A stretch of DNA of 22,253 bases from Paenibacillus sp. UBA6285 (GCA_002438345.1 DJUJ01000049.1:64884-87136); one strand, 5' to 3'; shown: positions 1 through 7,760, numbered from the stretch's first letter. Notes: generated by a model from the letters alone, not told the origin. Made by a program: numbers and translations.

Positions 1-39
1 CTTACCGTCCTTTAGGGACGCCGAAGGCGTTTTTGCTTG
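1..39 (-). repeat. Dispersed two-hairpin repeat, copy 1 (cut by window edge)
   Basis: Read on the minus strand this begins CAAGCAAAAACGCC and continues through a GGCGTCC...GGACGGTAAG segment, almost identical to the copy at 22203-22253. It starts 11 bases after the stop codon of the penicillin-binding protein gene, in the same orientation as that gene. The rest of the element lies outside the window. The ACGCC/GGCGT and CGTCC/GGACG arms can form hairpins in RNA, so it may act as a 3'-end or terminator structure, although no long U-run is visible here. Confidence 0.8.
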
Positions 40-50
40 AAATAAGCCTA

Positions 51-2126
51 TTATTCTTGAATGGGGTCTGTTACAGGAGTAACATTCTTTTTCGGCACGC
101 CATCGAGCCCGTACTCCCAATCATAGGCGTCAAAAATTTTACGGGCAACCGGAGCAGCACTGTTGGAGCCAAAGCCCCCTTCTGGTATAACAACCGCTAC
201 GGCCAGCTTCGGATTTTCTCGCGGAGCAAAGGCAATAAATACCCCATTATCGCGGTTTATATTTTTTCTATCTGTTTTTTCAGAGGTACCTGTCTTACGT
301 GCAAAATCATAAGGAAAATCATCAAAGGCACTAACTTTACTGCTCATCCCCTGTTTGATCTTTTTCCAGTAGGATTTGTCAAACGTTACCGTATTAAGCA
401 CTTCTCTTTGAAATTCCATAACCACCTTACCTTGCGCATCCGTAATCTTACTAACAAGTTGAGGCTTAATACGCACTCCTTCATTAGCAAGGGTAGAAGC
501 ATACTGGGCAAGCTGCAATGTAGTATAACTGCCTTGTTGGCCAAAAGAAGCATAGATAAGTGCGGCCTGTGAACTGCCTGCGGCCTTAAGATCAGTATAG
601 TTAATCAGACCCGCCGATTCACCTGGAAGACCACTTTTCGTAGATACACCCAGTCCGAACTCTTTCATATATTTGTCCCAAACCTCTATGCCTTTATCCC
701 CCGGATATTTCTTGTAAAGCTGTTTCCCCACCATATCAACCATAAATACGTTAGAAGATTCTGTAATCGCCTCAGCTGGATCCACTCGTCCATAAACGTG
801 CCCGGATGAATTTCTAACGGACGATTTATTATCCTTACCGAAATAGGTAATCCCAACATCGGGGTACTTGGTTGAAGTGTTAAAAAATCCTTCTTCCAAA
901 CCAATTAATACACTTAATGGTTTGATCGTAGATCCCATAAACACAAGTGAACTAAAATCATGACCTGATCTGCCAGAAGAATTCGAAGTAATCGTACCAT
1001 TTAGATGATTATTCATAATTTGATTCCAGACAGGTGTTGATAAGGAATCTTTGGTCCACACATTCGAATCGTAATCCGGCATGCTTGTCATGGCTACGAT
1101 ATTTCCAGTCTCCACTTCCATCGCTACGGCGTAACCAGTTAAAGCATCTGGATGCGTCTCACCTTGAACAGCATTGGTATGTAGCCATTTAATCTGATCC
1201 AATATAGCCTGTTCTGTCTTCATCTGAATCTTCTTATTAATGGTCATCCAAATATTATTACCCTTTACAGGAGCAACGTTCTGTTCAACCTTCTCAGCCA
1301 TATTCTGAGGGGTCACCGAAATAACCTGATAACCATTTTCTCCTCGCAGCTCTCGTTGATACTGCATTTCCAGACCATCAAACCCCACATATTCTTCTGC
1401 TTTATACATAAGTCCAGGGGGAGAATCTTTTTTCATTTCACTACGGATATTCTTATACATCGCTATAGCTTCAGTCGATTTGAATGGCTTCCCAAAGCCG
1501 ACTGTCTGCACCGCTACCGTATCTTTATCGTAGTGACGAACACTCTCCTCCACGATCGTTAGCCCCGGATAATTGTCTTTATGCTCCATGAAATAAGCTA
1601 TTTCCTTTGGAATTAATCCAGTCTTGATTCGTCGCGGCACATAACCTAAATATTTTTTGAAATCTAAATCTAATAAATCCAAGATATTTTGCTGTGTCAG
1701 CTTCGGCGCATTCGGATCTCCATATTTAGCAAAATCAGCCGCAAGTCTTGCCGCAAGCGCATTAGAGTTGTTCTTCGCCTTCTCCGTGAGTGAGGTCTCA
1801 CCCGTTGCTTTATCTGTTGTTCTAGCTGTGTAATCTTTAGTTAATGTAAGGTAAAGGGACTCCGTAGGTGTTGAATAGGCAATCTGCTCTCCTTCGGCAG
1901 CAAAAATAATCCCACGCATCGCTGCGAGCGGAACAATCTTTGTTTCCCGATTCGTTTCTTCTTCAGACAACAGAGCCCCTTCAGTAAACTGCAAACCTGC
2001 AAGACGTACGATAATAATACAAAAAACAAAAAAAGTGCCAAAGAAAAAAATATTCAGTCTCAGACCCACAGAATTTCTTGAAGATATCCCGTCCTTAGGC
2101 GGGGGCAGCTTACCGAACAAGCTCAC
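51..2126 (-). CDS. Class B penicillin-binding protein (peptidoglycan D,D-transpeptidase, PBP2-like)
   Basis: This 691-aa protein should cross-link peptidoglycan stem peptides on the outer face of the membrane. It has one N-terminal membrane segment (about residues 24-48), a PBP dimerisation region, and a C-terminal transpeptidase domain. The three active-site motifs are intact: STIK at 399-402 (nucleophile S399), SSN at 457-459 and KTG at 611-613. There is no glycosyltransferase domain, so it is class B, of the PBP2/MrdA/PbpA type used in elongation or sporulation; sequence alone does not say which. The usual RGxIxDRNG motif after the membrane segment is degenerate (RGIIFAAEGE, residues 71-80). 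The start is GTG, preceded by AAGGGGAG at 7-8 bases spacing. It is the last gene of a three-gene minus-strand group, but 273 bases carrying a repeat separate it from the gene before, so it may have its own promoter. Confidence 0.93.
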   Translation of the reverse strand: MSLFGKLPPPKDGISSRNSVGLRLNIFFFGTFFVFCIIIVRLAGLQFTEGALLSEEETNRETKIVPLAAMRGIIFAAEGEQIAYSTPTESLYLTLTKDYTARTTDKATGETSLTEKAKNNSNALAARLAADFAKYGDPNAPKLTQQNILDLLDLDFKKYLGYVPRRIKTGLIPKEIAYFMEHKDNYPGLTIVEESVRHYDKDTVAVQTVGFGKPFKSTEAIAMYKNIRSEMKKDSPPGLMYKAEEYVGFDGLEMQYQRELRGENGYQVISVTPQNMAEKVEQNVAPVKGNNIWMTINKKIQMKTEQAILDQIKWLHTNAVQGETHPDALTGYAVAMEVETGNIVAMTSMPDYDSNVWTKDSLSTPVWNQIMNNHLNGTITSNSSGRSGHDFSSLVFMGSTIKPLSVLIGLEEGFFNTSTKYPDVGITYFGKDNKSSVRNSSGHVYGRVDPAEAITESSNVFMVDMVGKQLYKKYPGDKGIEVWDKYMKEFGLGVSTKSGLPGESAGLINYTDLKAAGSSQAALIYASFGQQGSYTTLQLAQYASTLANEGVRIKPQLVSKITDAQGKVVMEFQREVLNTVTFDKSYWKKIKQGMSSKVSAFDDFPYDFARKTGTSEKTDRKNINRDNGVFIAFAPRENPKLAVAVVIPEGGFGSNSAAPVARKIFDAYDWEYGLDGVPKKNVTPVTDPIQE

Positions 2127-2144
2127 CAGCTTTCTCCCCTTCTA

Positions 2145-2245
2145 CAAGCATAAACGCCTTCGCCGTCCTTATTAGGAGGGTAAGCGTTTAAGCGAGAAAT
2201 ATAAGACATAAAGTATAGCGTAAAACTTATACATTCTTATATTTT
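2145..2245 (+). repeat. Dispersed two-hairpin repeat, copy 2 (full length)
   Basis: This is a full copy of about 100 bp. Module 1 has outer arms AAACGC/GCGTTT enclosing a second inverted pair, here imperfect (CGTCC/GGAGG). Module 2 has arms AAATATAAG/CTTATATTT enclosing GTATA/TATAC. It matches the copy at 5992-6090 along nearly its whole length, with scattered substitutions. Unlike the other copies it sits 18 bases upstream of the start of a divergent gene (the PBP), so a PBP leader transcript would carry it in antisense orientation. Confidence 0.85.
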
Positions 2246-2365
2246 AAAAAATAATGTCTGACATACCGTTGCCTGCGACATTGCTCTTATGATGAAGGTG
2301 ATTTCTAAGCTGCTATTGTGAGCATTGCACTCGCATTTAAGATGAAGCTGCTGTTACTAGAGTTT

Positions 2366-2374
2366 ATTGTACCA
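2366..2374 (-). promoter_or_regulatory. Possible extended -10 promoter for the PBP gene
   Basis: The minus strand reads TGGTACAAT, an extended -10 (TGn) with a 5/6 match to TATAAT. There is no good -35. If used, the PBP leader would be about 230 nt and would include the dispersed repeat. This is inference from motif matching only. Confidence 0.35.
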
Positions 2375-2399
2375 CACAGAAGGAGTTCAGCGCCCTCAC

Positions 2400-3545
2400 T
2401 CATAGGGCGTTCTCCCTAATATGAGTTTCATCAAAATCCTTCGGATTGAACCAGTCTCCACTGCTCGCCCAAGTCGGATCCAGTGGGATCCAAGCTTGCC
2501 GATCACTTATATATACTTCATTCCAAGCATGTGCACCATAACCGCCACGCCCATCGTAACCTTGACCTGTTACAACTCTTACCTGTAAGCCTTGTGAACG
2601 AGCCATCACAGCGTACAGTCGGGCATAGTCTATACACACCCCTTGCCGAGTATCGAACGTATCCTGTGGTGTTTGTTCATGCCAAACCCTGTTTTGCAAA
2701 TAATTATCAGCTTTGGCATAATCGTAAGTCACGCGTGTACCTACCCAGTCATAGAGAAGTCTGGCTTTTTTCTCTTCATCTTGCGCTTGTCCAGCAATGT
2801 CTTCTGCCGCTCCCATAATATCCTGAGAAATATCGTGATCGATAACCTCATATTTTCTGCGAAGGATATCATTCATCTCTGCTGCAACGGTCTTCGTCAG
2901 AATTGGTAGTTTCTTCTGTACAGTCTCACCAACAATAGGTTCAAATACAGCGGCAGCACTCTGACTATAGATTGGAGAGGACTCCACATAACGACTAAAT
3001 CCACTCTCCGGATTTAATCCAACACAGATGAAAAGTGCAAGAACAATTACCAGACCACGAGTTAAGCCAATGATTAATCCAACAATTGCTCCCCCCATAC
3101 GGCTTACTTGCGTAATCTTTCTGTCTTTAAATTTCTTAGTACGCCGTAATTGTGGAAAAGGAAGCAACATGGATAACAATCCTAGGAGCATACGAATCAA
3201 CATATAAGAAACCAAGAGTAACAGTAGGAACCGAACTAGAGGCGATTCTGATAACACAGACACCGCCGTATAATACATTTGCTGCCACTGTGTAAGCTTC
3301 GTATCAGGCAGACTAATCCCCGTTGCCCAAATCTCCACATAGGGAGTGAGGTAGGCCGCAGCTGGGATAGCTAATACCAAAGATACTATAGTAAATAATC
3401 CTGTTCCCAGCAGCCCAAATAATCTTCCAGTAGCGCTTGAGAAACCTCTGCTCCAGCCTTGCAATAGAGAGAAGACTACAACCAACAGGAGGGCGATGGA
3501 GATGATATTAGCATCACTCAAACTAGTCATCCACCCGTTTATCAT
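2400..3545 (-). CDS. Membrane protein: CvpA-like N-terminus fused to a transglutaminase-like domain
   Basis: A 381-aa protein with two parts. Residues 1 to about 180 hold several membrane segments (near 13-30, 40-66, 103-130 and 150-176) arranged like CvpA-family proteins. The C-terminal part (about 225-375) is a transglutaminase-like cysteine-protease fold with an apparent catalytic triad: C304 in QGVCIDYAR, H339 in GAHAWNEV and D356 in PLDPTW. Such domains act as peptidases or transglutaminases; the substrate is unknown, and the side of the membrane depends on the topology. The start is ATG with AAAGGGGAG about 9 bases upstream. It lies 63 bases after the small membrane protein gene and is probably cotranscribed with it. 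The CGCCCT/AGGGCG hairpin over the stop codon has no U-tract. A cell-envelope role is suggested by the PBP gene downstream but not proven. Confidence 0.85.
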   Translation of the reverse strand: MINGWMTSLSDANIISIALLLVVVFSLLQGWSRGFSSATGRLFGLLGTGLFTIVSLVLAIPAAAYLTPYVEIWATGISLPDTKLTQWQQMYYTAVSVLSESPLVRFLLLLLVSYMLIRMLLGLLSMLLPFPQLRRTKKFKDRKITQVSRMGGAIVGLIIGLTRGLVIVLALFICVGLNPESGFSRYVESSPIYSQSAAAVFEPIVGETVQKKLPILTKTVAAEMNDILRRKYEVIDHDISQDIMGAAEDIAGQAQDEEKKARLLYDWVGTRVTYDYAKADNYLQNRVWHEQTPQDTFDTRQGVCIDYARLYAVMARSQGLQVRVVTGQGYDGRGGYGAHAWNEVYISDRQAWIPLDPTWASSGDWFNPKDFDETHIRENAL

Positions 3546-3608
3546 ATTCGCTCTCCCCTTTCTGTCATCCGCTTGCTCACATTTTATATTTTTTTTAGTT
3601 CAAGCCTG

Positions 3609-4046
3609 TTATTGCTGTTTTCGAGCTTCCTCGATAAATGTTTTTGTCGTATCTGTAACACTCCATTTTCCAAGACTAACGCCACGGAAAGTAACCTCTA
3701 CTTTATCTTCACCCGCTGTACCCTTCACTTCAATATTCGGTGTTGTGATCGTAAACGTCCCATCTCCATTTGAAGTGTACTTCGCATCCTGCGCTTCTTT
3801 AAGCATAACCTCTTGCGCTTCCTTCTTCAGCGTACTTACCGTTCCATCCGCCACCTTATTCACAGCGTTACCAATTTGGTCCATTGTAACACCACTATAG
3901 ATGAATAAACCTACAACGATAACAATAACAATCGCCCATTTCAGAACGGTTTTGACCAAATTAACAACCGCAAACAGTAGGACAAGCGCAATAACAATAA
4001 CTAGCCAATTTTCCCTTATAAACTGTGACCATACCTCTGGATCCAT
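3609..4046 (-). CDS. Hypothetical membrane protein with two N-terminal membrane segments
   Basis: I do not recognise the family. From the chosen ATG the protein has 145 aa: two close hydrophobic segments (about 13-31 and 34-52), then a soluble, charged domain of about 90 residues with a beta-rich pattern (GDGTFTITT, KVEVTFRGVSLGKW). A longer reading from TTG at 4115 is possible, but a TATAAT box at 4124-4129 would put the transcript start at about 4117 and make that start nearly leaderless, with no ribosome site. The ATG at 4046 and a GTG at 4055 both follow AGGGGTG. It is the first gene of the minus-strand group leading to the transglutaminase-like protein, so an envelope role is a guess. 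Confidence 0.7.
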   Translation of the reverse strand: MDPEVWSQFIRENWLVIVIALVLLFAVVNLVKTVLKWAIVIVIVVGLFIYSGVTMDQIGNAVNKVADGTVSTLKKEAQEVMLKEAQDAKYTSNGDGTFTITTPNIEVKGTAGEDKVEVTFRGVSLGKWSVTDTTKTFIEEARKQQ

Positions 4047-4123
4047 CAATTTCACAACACCCCTATCGCCTAGTTTCGTCCTAAGAATTCTCTCTTCCCA
4101 AAGACATAACGCCAATATTAATT

Positions 4124-4152
4124 ATTATACATGAATGCCCATCATAATTCAT
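4124..4152 (-). promoter_or_regulatory. Probable sigma-A promoter for the 4046-2400 gene pair
   Basis: The minus strand reads ATGAAT (3/6 match to the -35), 17 bases, then a perfect TATAAT. It lies about 75 bases upstream of the ATG at 4046. The weak -35 lowers confidence. Confidence 0.45.
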
Positions 4153-4316
4153 GGTTCCACCCTCCGTGAAAGGTATACCTATTAGCGGATTTAAAAAAGC
4201 GGTATAAGCCCTCTCTGTCCCACGTAAAGTACAAGTAGTTGCTTTATATTTATTCTTCATAATTACGCCGTCCTACATTTACTTGTGCTGTAGGTGGCTC
4301 TCGGAGGTGTTTCCCT

Positions 4317-5504
4317 GTGAAAACTGCGCTGTGGCTATACCTATTTCTCTTTCTGGCGTTCTTCGATCTACATGCACAGTATCCCGTCCTTACGCCCTTT
4401 GCCATCTCTCTTGGTGCAGGACCCACCTTTATCGGCTGGATGATGGGCATGTACTCGTTGACCCACCTTCCCGGTAATCTGCTTGCAGGCGTACTGGTCG
4501 ATCGTAATGGCTCCCGCCGCTATATTGTCTTCAGCCTTGTCGCTGCGGGAGCCATTCTACTGCTACAGGCTCATGCACAGCTTCCATGGCATCTGCTTAT
4601 GCTAAGAGCAGCAAGTGGGTTCGTCCTTGCCTTCCTCTCTCCGGCGTGTATGACACTGCTGGCATCATTGTCATCTGATGCCACAGAGCAGGGCAAATAT
4701 ATGTCCGGACATGGTATTGTTCATACTTTAGCTTCAGTTGTATCCCCTGCAGCAGGAGCATTTATCGTAGCTAAGGCCGGCTACTCTGGCACCTTCACCA
4801 CACTTGGATGGCTACTTATCGCAACAGGCATCATGGCTTTTTTCAGCGTACCTGCACCTTCTAGACGTATATTAAGACCGCTCAGCCCAGCGGAATTACC
4901 ATTAAAAGTTCCAGATAAACCTTCAATTCCTGCGAAAGATGACGACCCGGTATCCAAACGTTACTACTTCTTACCTTTTTTCGTTTCCTGTTCACAAGGC
5001 GTTCTCTTCTTCGAGCTCCCACTATCTCAAACAGGGAGTAATAGCATTCTTTCAACAGGCATACTGTTGTCACTCCTCAGTTTAGGTGCTTTAGTAACGC
5101 TCAGCATGCTCTTCCTGAACCGTCTTGCCCCAGGAGGAAGAATAGCAACGGCATTGCTAGGAATGGCCATCTGCTTCTTTGCACTCGCCTCATTCCATAG
5201 TATTCCGACTTCCGCTATTCTCTTTATGCTCGGTGCAGCCAAAGGGGTATTGTTTCCTGCAATGGCATCACTCTTTATTAGTCTAGGTGGCCCTGGTCGA
5301 ATGGGTCGGACCTTCTCTTTGCAGTCGATAGCCATGTCACTTGGCGCATTCGCTGGACCCGTCGCCGCCGGTCAGCTAAGGGCCTTCGTTTCTCCTTACT
5401 TCATAGCCTTTCTAATACTAATGATAGCATTGCTTCTTCTTCCACCTAAAAACACAGGGAAACTATCCAGCTTCAATTCCAAATGGAATGGGCGGGCCGC
5501 ATGA
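4317..5504 (+). CDS. Major facilitator superfamily (MFS) transporter
   Basis: A 395-aa polytopic membrane protein with about 12 hydrophobic segments in two halves, joined by a polar loop at about residues 178-216. The MFS signature loop after the second segment is present: AGVLVDRNGSRR at 57-68, fitting G-x-L-x-D-R-x-G-x-R-R. The protein is therefore a secondary transporter, probably an exporter of small molecules or sugars; no substrate can be assigned. The start is GTG, with GGAGGTG at 4302-4308 leaving an 8-base gap. A CCTACA/TGTAGG inverted repeat (4272-4294) lies just upstream of the ribosome site. It is divergent from the 4046 gene and 131 bases ahead of the Toprim gene on the same strand. 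Confidence 0.88.
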   Translation: MKTALWLYLFLFLAFFDLHAQYPVLTPFAISLGAGPTFIGWMMGMYSLTHLPGNLLAGVLVDRNGSRRYIVFSLVAAGAILLLQAHAQLPWHLLMLRAASGFVLAFLSPACMTLLASLSSDATEQGKYMSGHGIVHTLASVVSPAAGAFIVAKAGYSGTFTTLGWLLIATGIMAFFSVPAPSRRILRPLSPAELPLKVPDKPSIPAKDDDPVSKRYYFLPFFVSCSQGVLFFELPLSQTGSNSILSTGILLSLLSLGALVTLSMLFLNRLAPGGRIATALLGMAICFFALASFHSIPTSAILFMLGAAKGVLFPAMASLFISLGGPGRMGRTFSLQSIAMSLGAFAGPVAAGQLRAFVSPYFIAFLILMIALLLLPPKNTGKLSSFNSKWNGRAA

Positions 5505-5635
5505 TTCTTTGCTTTTACGACATTTCCCGGGGAATGAAGACTTTCCTGCAGAAACAGTTGTTAAAAATGACGATCCTTCGGTAAACTATAATGAACCTAA
5601 AACTTGGGCCCATTTCCGGAGGTGATTGTCAGCTA

Positions 5636-5989
5636 ATGTCCATTACGATTATTGTCGAAGGTAAAAACGATCGCAGCAGATTACGACGCGTGCTGGTACC
5701 GGAAGTAGAAATCCTATGTACCTTCGGTACATTAAATACACTTAAATTAGAGTCCCTCCGGCAACAAGTAGGAGATGGAGAAGTATACCTTTATTTGGAT
5801 AACGACAGTTCTGGCAAAAAAATACGCAGTGTTCTCCGCGATGCCTTCCCCGATGCCGATCACATCTATACTCGTCGCGGATATGCTGGGGTGGAAGGTA
5901 CGCCCGATGAATACAATATCACCCAGCTTGAAAAAGCTGGATTGGAAGATTTTATCATCTACCCTGAACCACTTCCCTTTTTAATCTGA
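5636..5989 (+). CDS. Small stand-alone Toprim-domain protein
   Basis: From the chosen ATG the product is 117 aa and is almost entirely a Toprim fold. The conserved glutamate lies in IIVEGKND (E8), and the DxD motif is LYLDNDSSGKK (D55, D57). These residues bind metal in primases, topoisomerases, RNase M5 and OLD nucleases. Length and motifs resemble small Toprim proteins of Bacilli annotated as primase-like; the reaction is unknown. An upstream in-frame ATG at 5591 exists, but it lies inside a TATAAT sequence and has no ribosome site, whereas ATG 5636 has GGAGGTGAT at 5618-5626 with 9 bases spacing, and the domain begins right there. It ends three bases before a dispersed repeat and about 105 bases before a strong hairpin terminator. 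Confidence 0.8.
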   Translation: MSITIIVEGKNDRSRLRRVLVPEVEILCTFGTLNTLKLESLRQQVGDGEVYLYLDNDSSGKKIRSVLRDAFPDADHIYTRRGYAGVEGTPDEYNITQLEKAGLEDFIIYPEPLPFLI

Positions 5990-5991
5990 AA

Positions 5992-6090
5992 CAAGTATAA
6001 ACGCCCTCTGCGTCCTTATTAGGACGATAAGCGTTTAAACGAGAAATATAAGGATAATGTATAGCGTGAAAATTATACTTTCTTATATTT
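5992..6090 (+). repeat. Dispersed two-hairpin repeat, copy 3 (full length)
   Basis: A full copy. Module 1: AAACGC (5999-6004) pairs with GCGTTT (6031-6036), and inside it CGTCC (6011-6015) pairs with GGACG (6022-6026). Module 2: AAATATAAG (6044-6052) pairs with CTTATATTT (6082-6090), and inside it GTATA (6059-6063) pairs with TATAC (6074-6078). It begins right after the Toprim stop codon, in sense orientation, and is followed at once by a separate terminator hairpin. Confidence 0.9.
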
Positions 6091-6093
6091 TAA

Positions 6094-6148
6094 AAAAACG
6101 CCTTCTTCGTTATCCCTTCATTAAAAGGGATTCGAAAAAGGCGTTTTT
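6094..6148. terminator. Bidirectional compound hairpin terminator
   Basis: AAAAACGCCTT (6094-6104) pairs with AAGGCGTTTTT (6138-6148), and inside it ATCCCTT (6112-6118) pairs with AAGGGAT (6125-6131). The outer arms give a T-run in both directions. It lies between the convergent Toprim and SCO genes and can end both transcripts. Confidence 0.85.
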
Positions 6149-6164
6149 GATGTGTTGCTATGTT

Positions 6165-6788
6165 CTATTCACGAGCCAATTCCTTCAGCTGATCGGCAAG
6201 AAATTCAGGAGTTACGTTCTCCGTATCTCCTGCGTCATACAATGCACGAAGACGATTGTCTCGATCAACTAACGCTATACGGTTGGCATGTACGAAATTT
6301 TCTTTGGAATTCCCTGCGATTAGTACTTTAAAAGAATCAGTCGCCAGTTTACGAACTTCTTCCTGATCCCCACGCAAGAAATACCATCCATCATAATCCG
6401 CCTGAAACCGGTCTGCAAACGTCTTAATCGCTTCCCGAGTATCGTTCTTCGGATCAAAAGAAATAGAGACAAACTCCGCATCTTTACCAAAACTGCCATC
6501 CTCGACCAGAATCTTCTGTGTCTGAGATAACAAAAACGTAGTTATAGGACATACATCCGGACATTGTGTAAAAAAGAAGTATACCAGCCGTGCTTTACCT
6601 TGTGTATCAGCCAGAGTAACCTGGTCTCCATTCACATTTTCAAGAGAAAAGTCCTGTACTTCTCCGATTACTGGCAATTTTTCTTTTCCTAAATTCAAAG
6701 AGTTAATTGCCAGATAACCAGCCATAACCAAAGCAAGTAATAGCAGAAGCCAAGTCCATTTATAACGCTTAAAGGTCTGCACGGACAC
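6165..6788 (-). CDS. SCO1/SenC-family copper chaperone for cytochrome oxidase assembly
   Basis: A 207-aa protein with an N-terminal membrane anchor (about residues 11-28) and an extracytoplasmic thioredoxin-fold domain. The copper-binding set of the family is intact: CPDVC (C76, C80) and a distal histidine (H167 in FVHANR). SCO proteins deliver copper to, or reduce, the CuA site of cytochrome c oxidase subunit II. The start is GTG after AGGGAGGG at about 5-6 bases. It follows ctaB by 17 bases, so the two form an operon whose products both serve oxidase maturation. The structural cta genes are not in this window. It ends at the shared terminator 6094-6148. Confidence 0.93.
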   Translation of the reverse strand: MSVQTFKRYKWTWLLLLLALVMAGYLAINSLNLGKEKLPVIGEVQDFSLENVNGDQVTLADTQGKARLVYFFFTQCPDVCPITTFLLSQTQKILVEDGSFGKDAEFVSISFDPKNDTREAIKTFADRFQADYDGWYFLRGDQEEVRKLATDSFKVLIAGNSKENFVHANRIALVDRDNRLRALYDAGDTENVTPEFLADQLKELARE

Positions 6789-6805
6789 GTATACCCTCCC
6801 TCTTC

Positions 6806-7738
6806 TTAACCATGAATCGTATTCAATACAAGTACGATCAAACTAACCGTCAGGTAGTTGATGGAGAAGAGGAAGTTCTTCTTCGCCCAGACTTCATCAT
6901 CCTTAGCCTTAAAGCCCATCAAGGTCAATACTAACCAAGCCAAGGACAACGCTGATGAAATGATTAGATAAAATATGCCTGCGTAATCGTAGGCGTACAT
7001 TAAAACCGGAATAGGCAGCAAAAGGGCTACATAAGGAATCATCTGAAACTTCGTACGACGTGTTCCTTTAACTACAGGTAGCAATGGAAATCCTGCCGCT
7101 CTATATTCTTCTTTACGTCTAATACCCAAAGCCCAGAAGTGAGGAGGTTGCCATAGAAACAACATCGCAAAAATCAGCCAAGCACCTAGATCAACGGTTC
7201 CTGAAACCGCAACATAACCAATTACTGGGGGCATTGCTCCAGAAATTGCACCTACTGAAGTGCTCCATGTAGATGTCCGTTTCAACCAAAGGGTGTATAC
7301 TACAACGTAAACGAACATGCCAACAATCCCAAACAGACCAGCAAGCATACCAGAAAAAGTAAACAGCACGCTCAAACCTGCAATACCAAGCCCAATGGCA
7401 TATAATAATACAGTGTTTGGTTTCAGTCGTCCTGTAGGAAGTCCCCGTTCACGGGTTCTTTCCATCTTCATGTCCAGATCACGGTCGAAATAGTTATTAA
7501 AAACGCAGGCCGAAGCCATAACCAGCATTGTACCAAGCAGAGTTAGAACTAATCTGCCGTAAAGAACATCCCAACCCGAGGCCAGCCAATATCCCGCAAA
7601 GGCCGCAATGAGGTTAGAGCGGATAATACCGGGTTTTGTTACGGCAATGAAATCACGCCAGCTTGCACCTTCTGGTGGAGATTTTGCAGACATGGCTGCA
7701 GAGTCGGAAGAAGCTTGAAATGTTAATTGATTGTCCAC
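6806..7738 (-). CDS. ctaB: Protohaem IX farnesyltransferase (haem O synthase)
   Basis: A 310-aa polytopic membrane prenyltransferase of the UbiA superfamily that adds a farnesyl group to haem B to make haem O, the precursor of haem A for cytochrome oxidase. The first Asp-rich motif is clear: NNYFDRDLDMKMERTRERG, with N82, D85 and D89. The second conserved region follows at STWSTSVGAISGAMPPVIGY. About 30 polar residues precede the first membrane segment. The start is GTG with AGAAGGAGGA 9 bases upstream. The SCO gene follows 17 bases downstream. A promoter at 7811-7840 and two small inverted repeats in the leader lie upstream. Confidence 0.95.
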   Translation of the reverse strand: MDNQLTFQASSDSAAMSAKSPPEGASWRDFIAVTKPGIIRSNLIAAFAGYWLASGWDVLYGRLVLTLLGTMLVMASACVFNNYFDRDLDMKMERTRERGLPTGRLKPNTVLLYAIGLGIAGLSVLFTFSGMLAGLFGIVGMFVYVVVYTLWLKRTSTWSTSVGAISGAMPPVIGYVAVSGTVDLGAWLIFAMLFLWQPPHFWALGIRRKEEYRAAGFPLLPVVKGTRRTKFQMIPYVALLLPIPVLMYAYDYAGIFYLIISSALSLAWLVLTLMGFKAKDDEVWAKKNFLFSINYLTVSLIVLVLNTIHG

Positions 7739-7760
7739 ACCTAATGATCCTCCTTCTAAA

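Noticed and set aside
33..572. 179-aa plus-strand open frame
   Set aside because: It is antisense to the PBP transpeptidase region, whose active-site motifs are intact on the other strand, and it has no ribosome site.
2390..2408. CGCCCT/AGGGCG hairpin as terminator of the transglutaminase-like gene
   Set aside because: The stem spans the stop codon and has no U-tract after it, so I do not call it a terminator.
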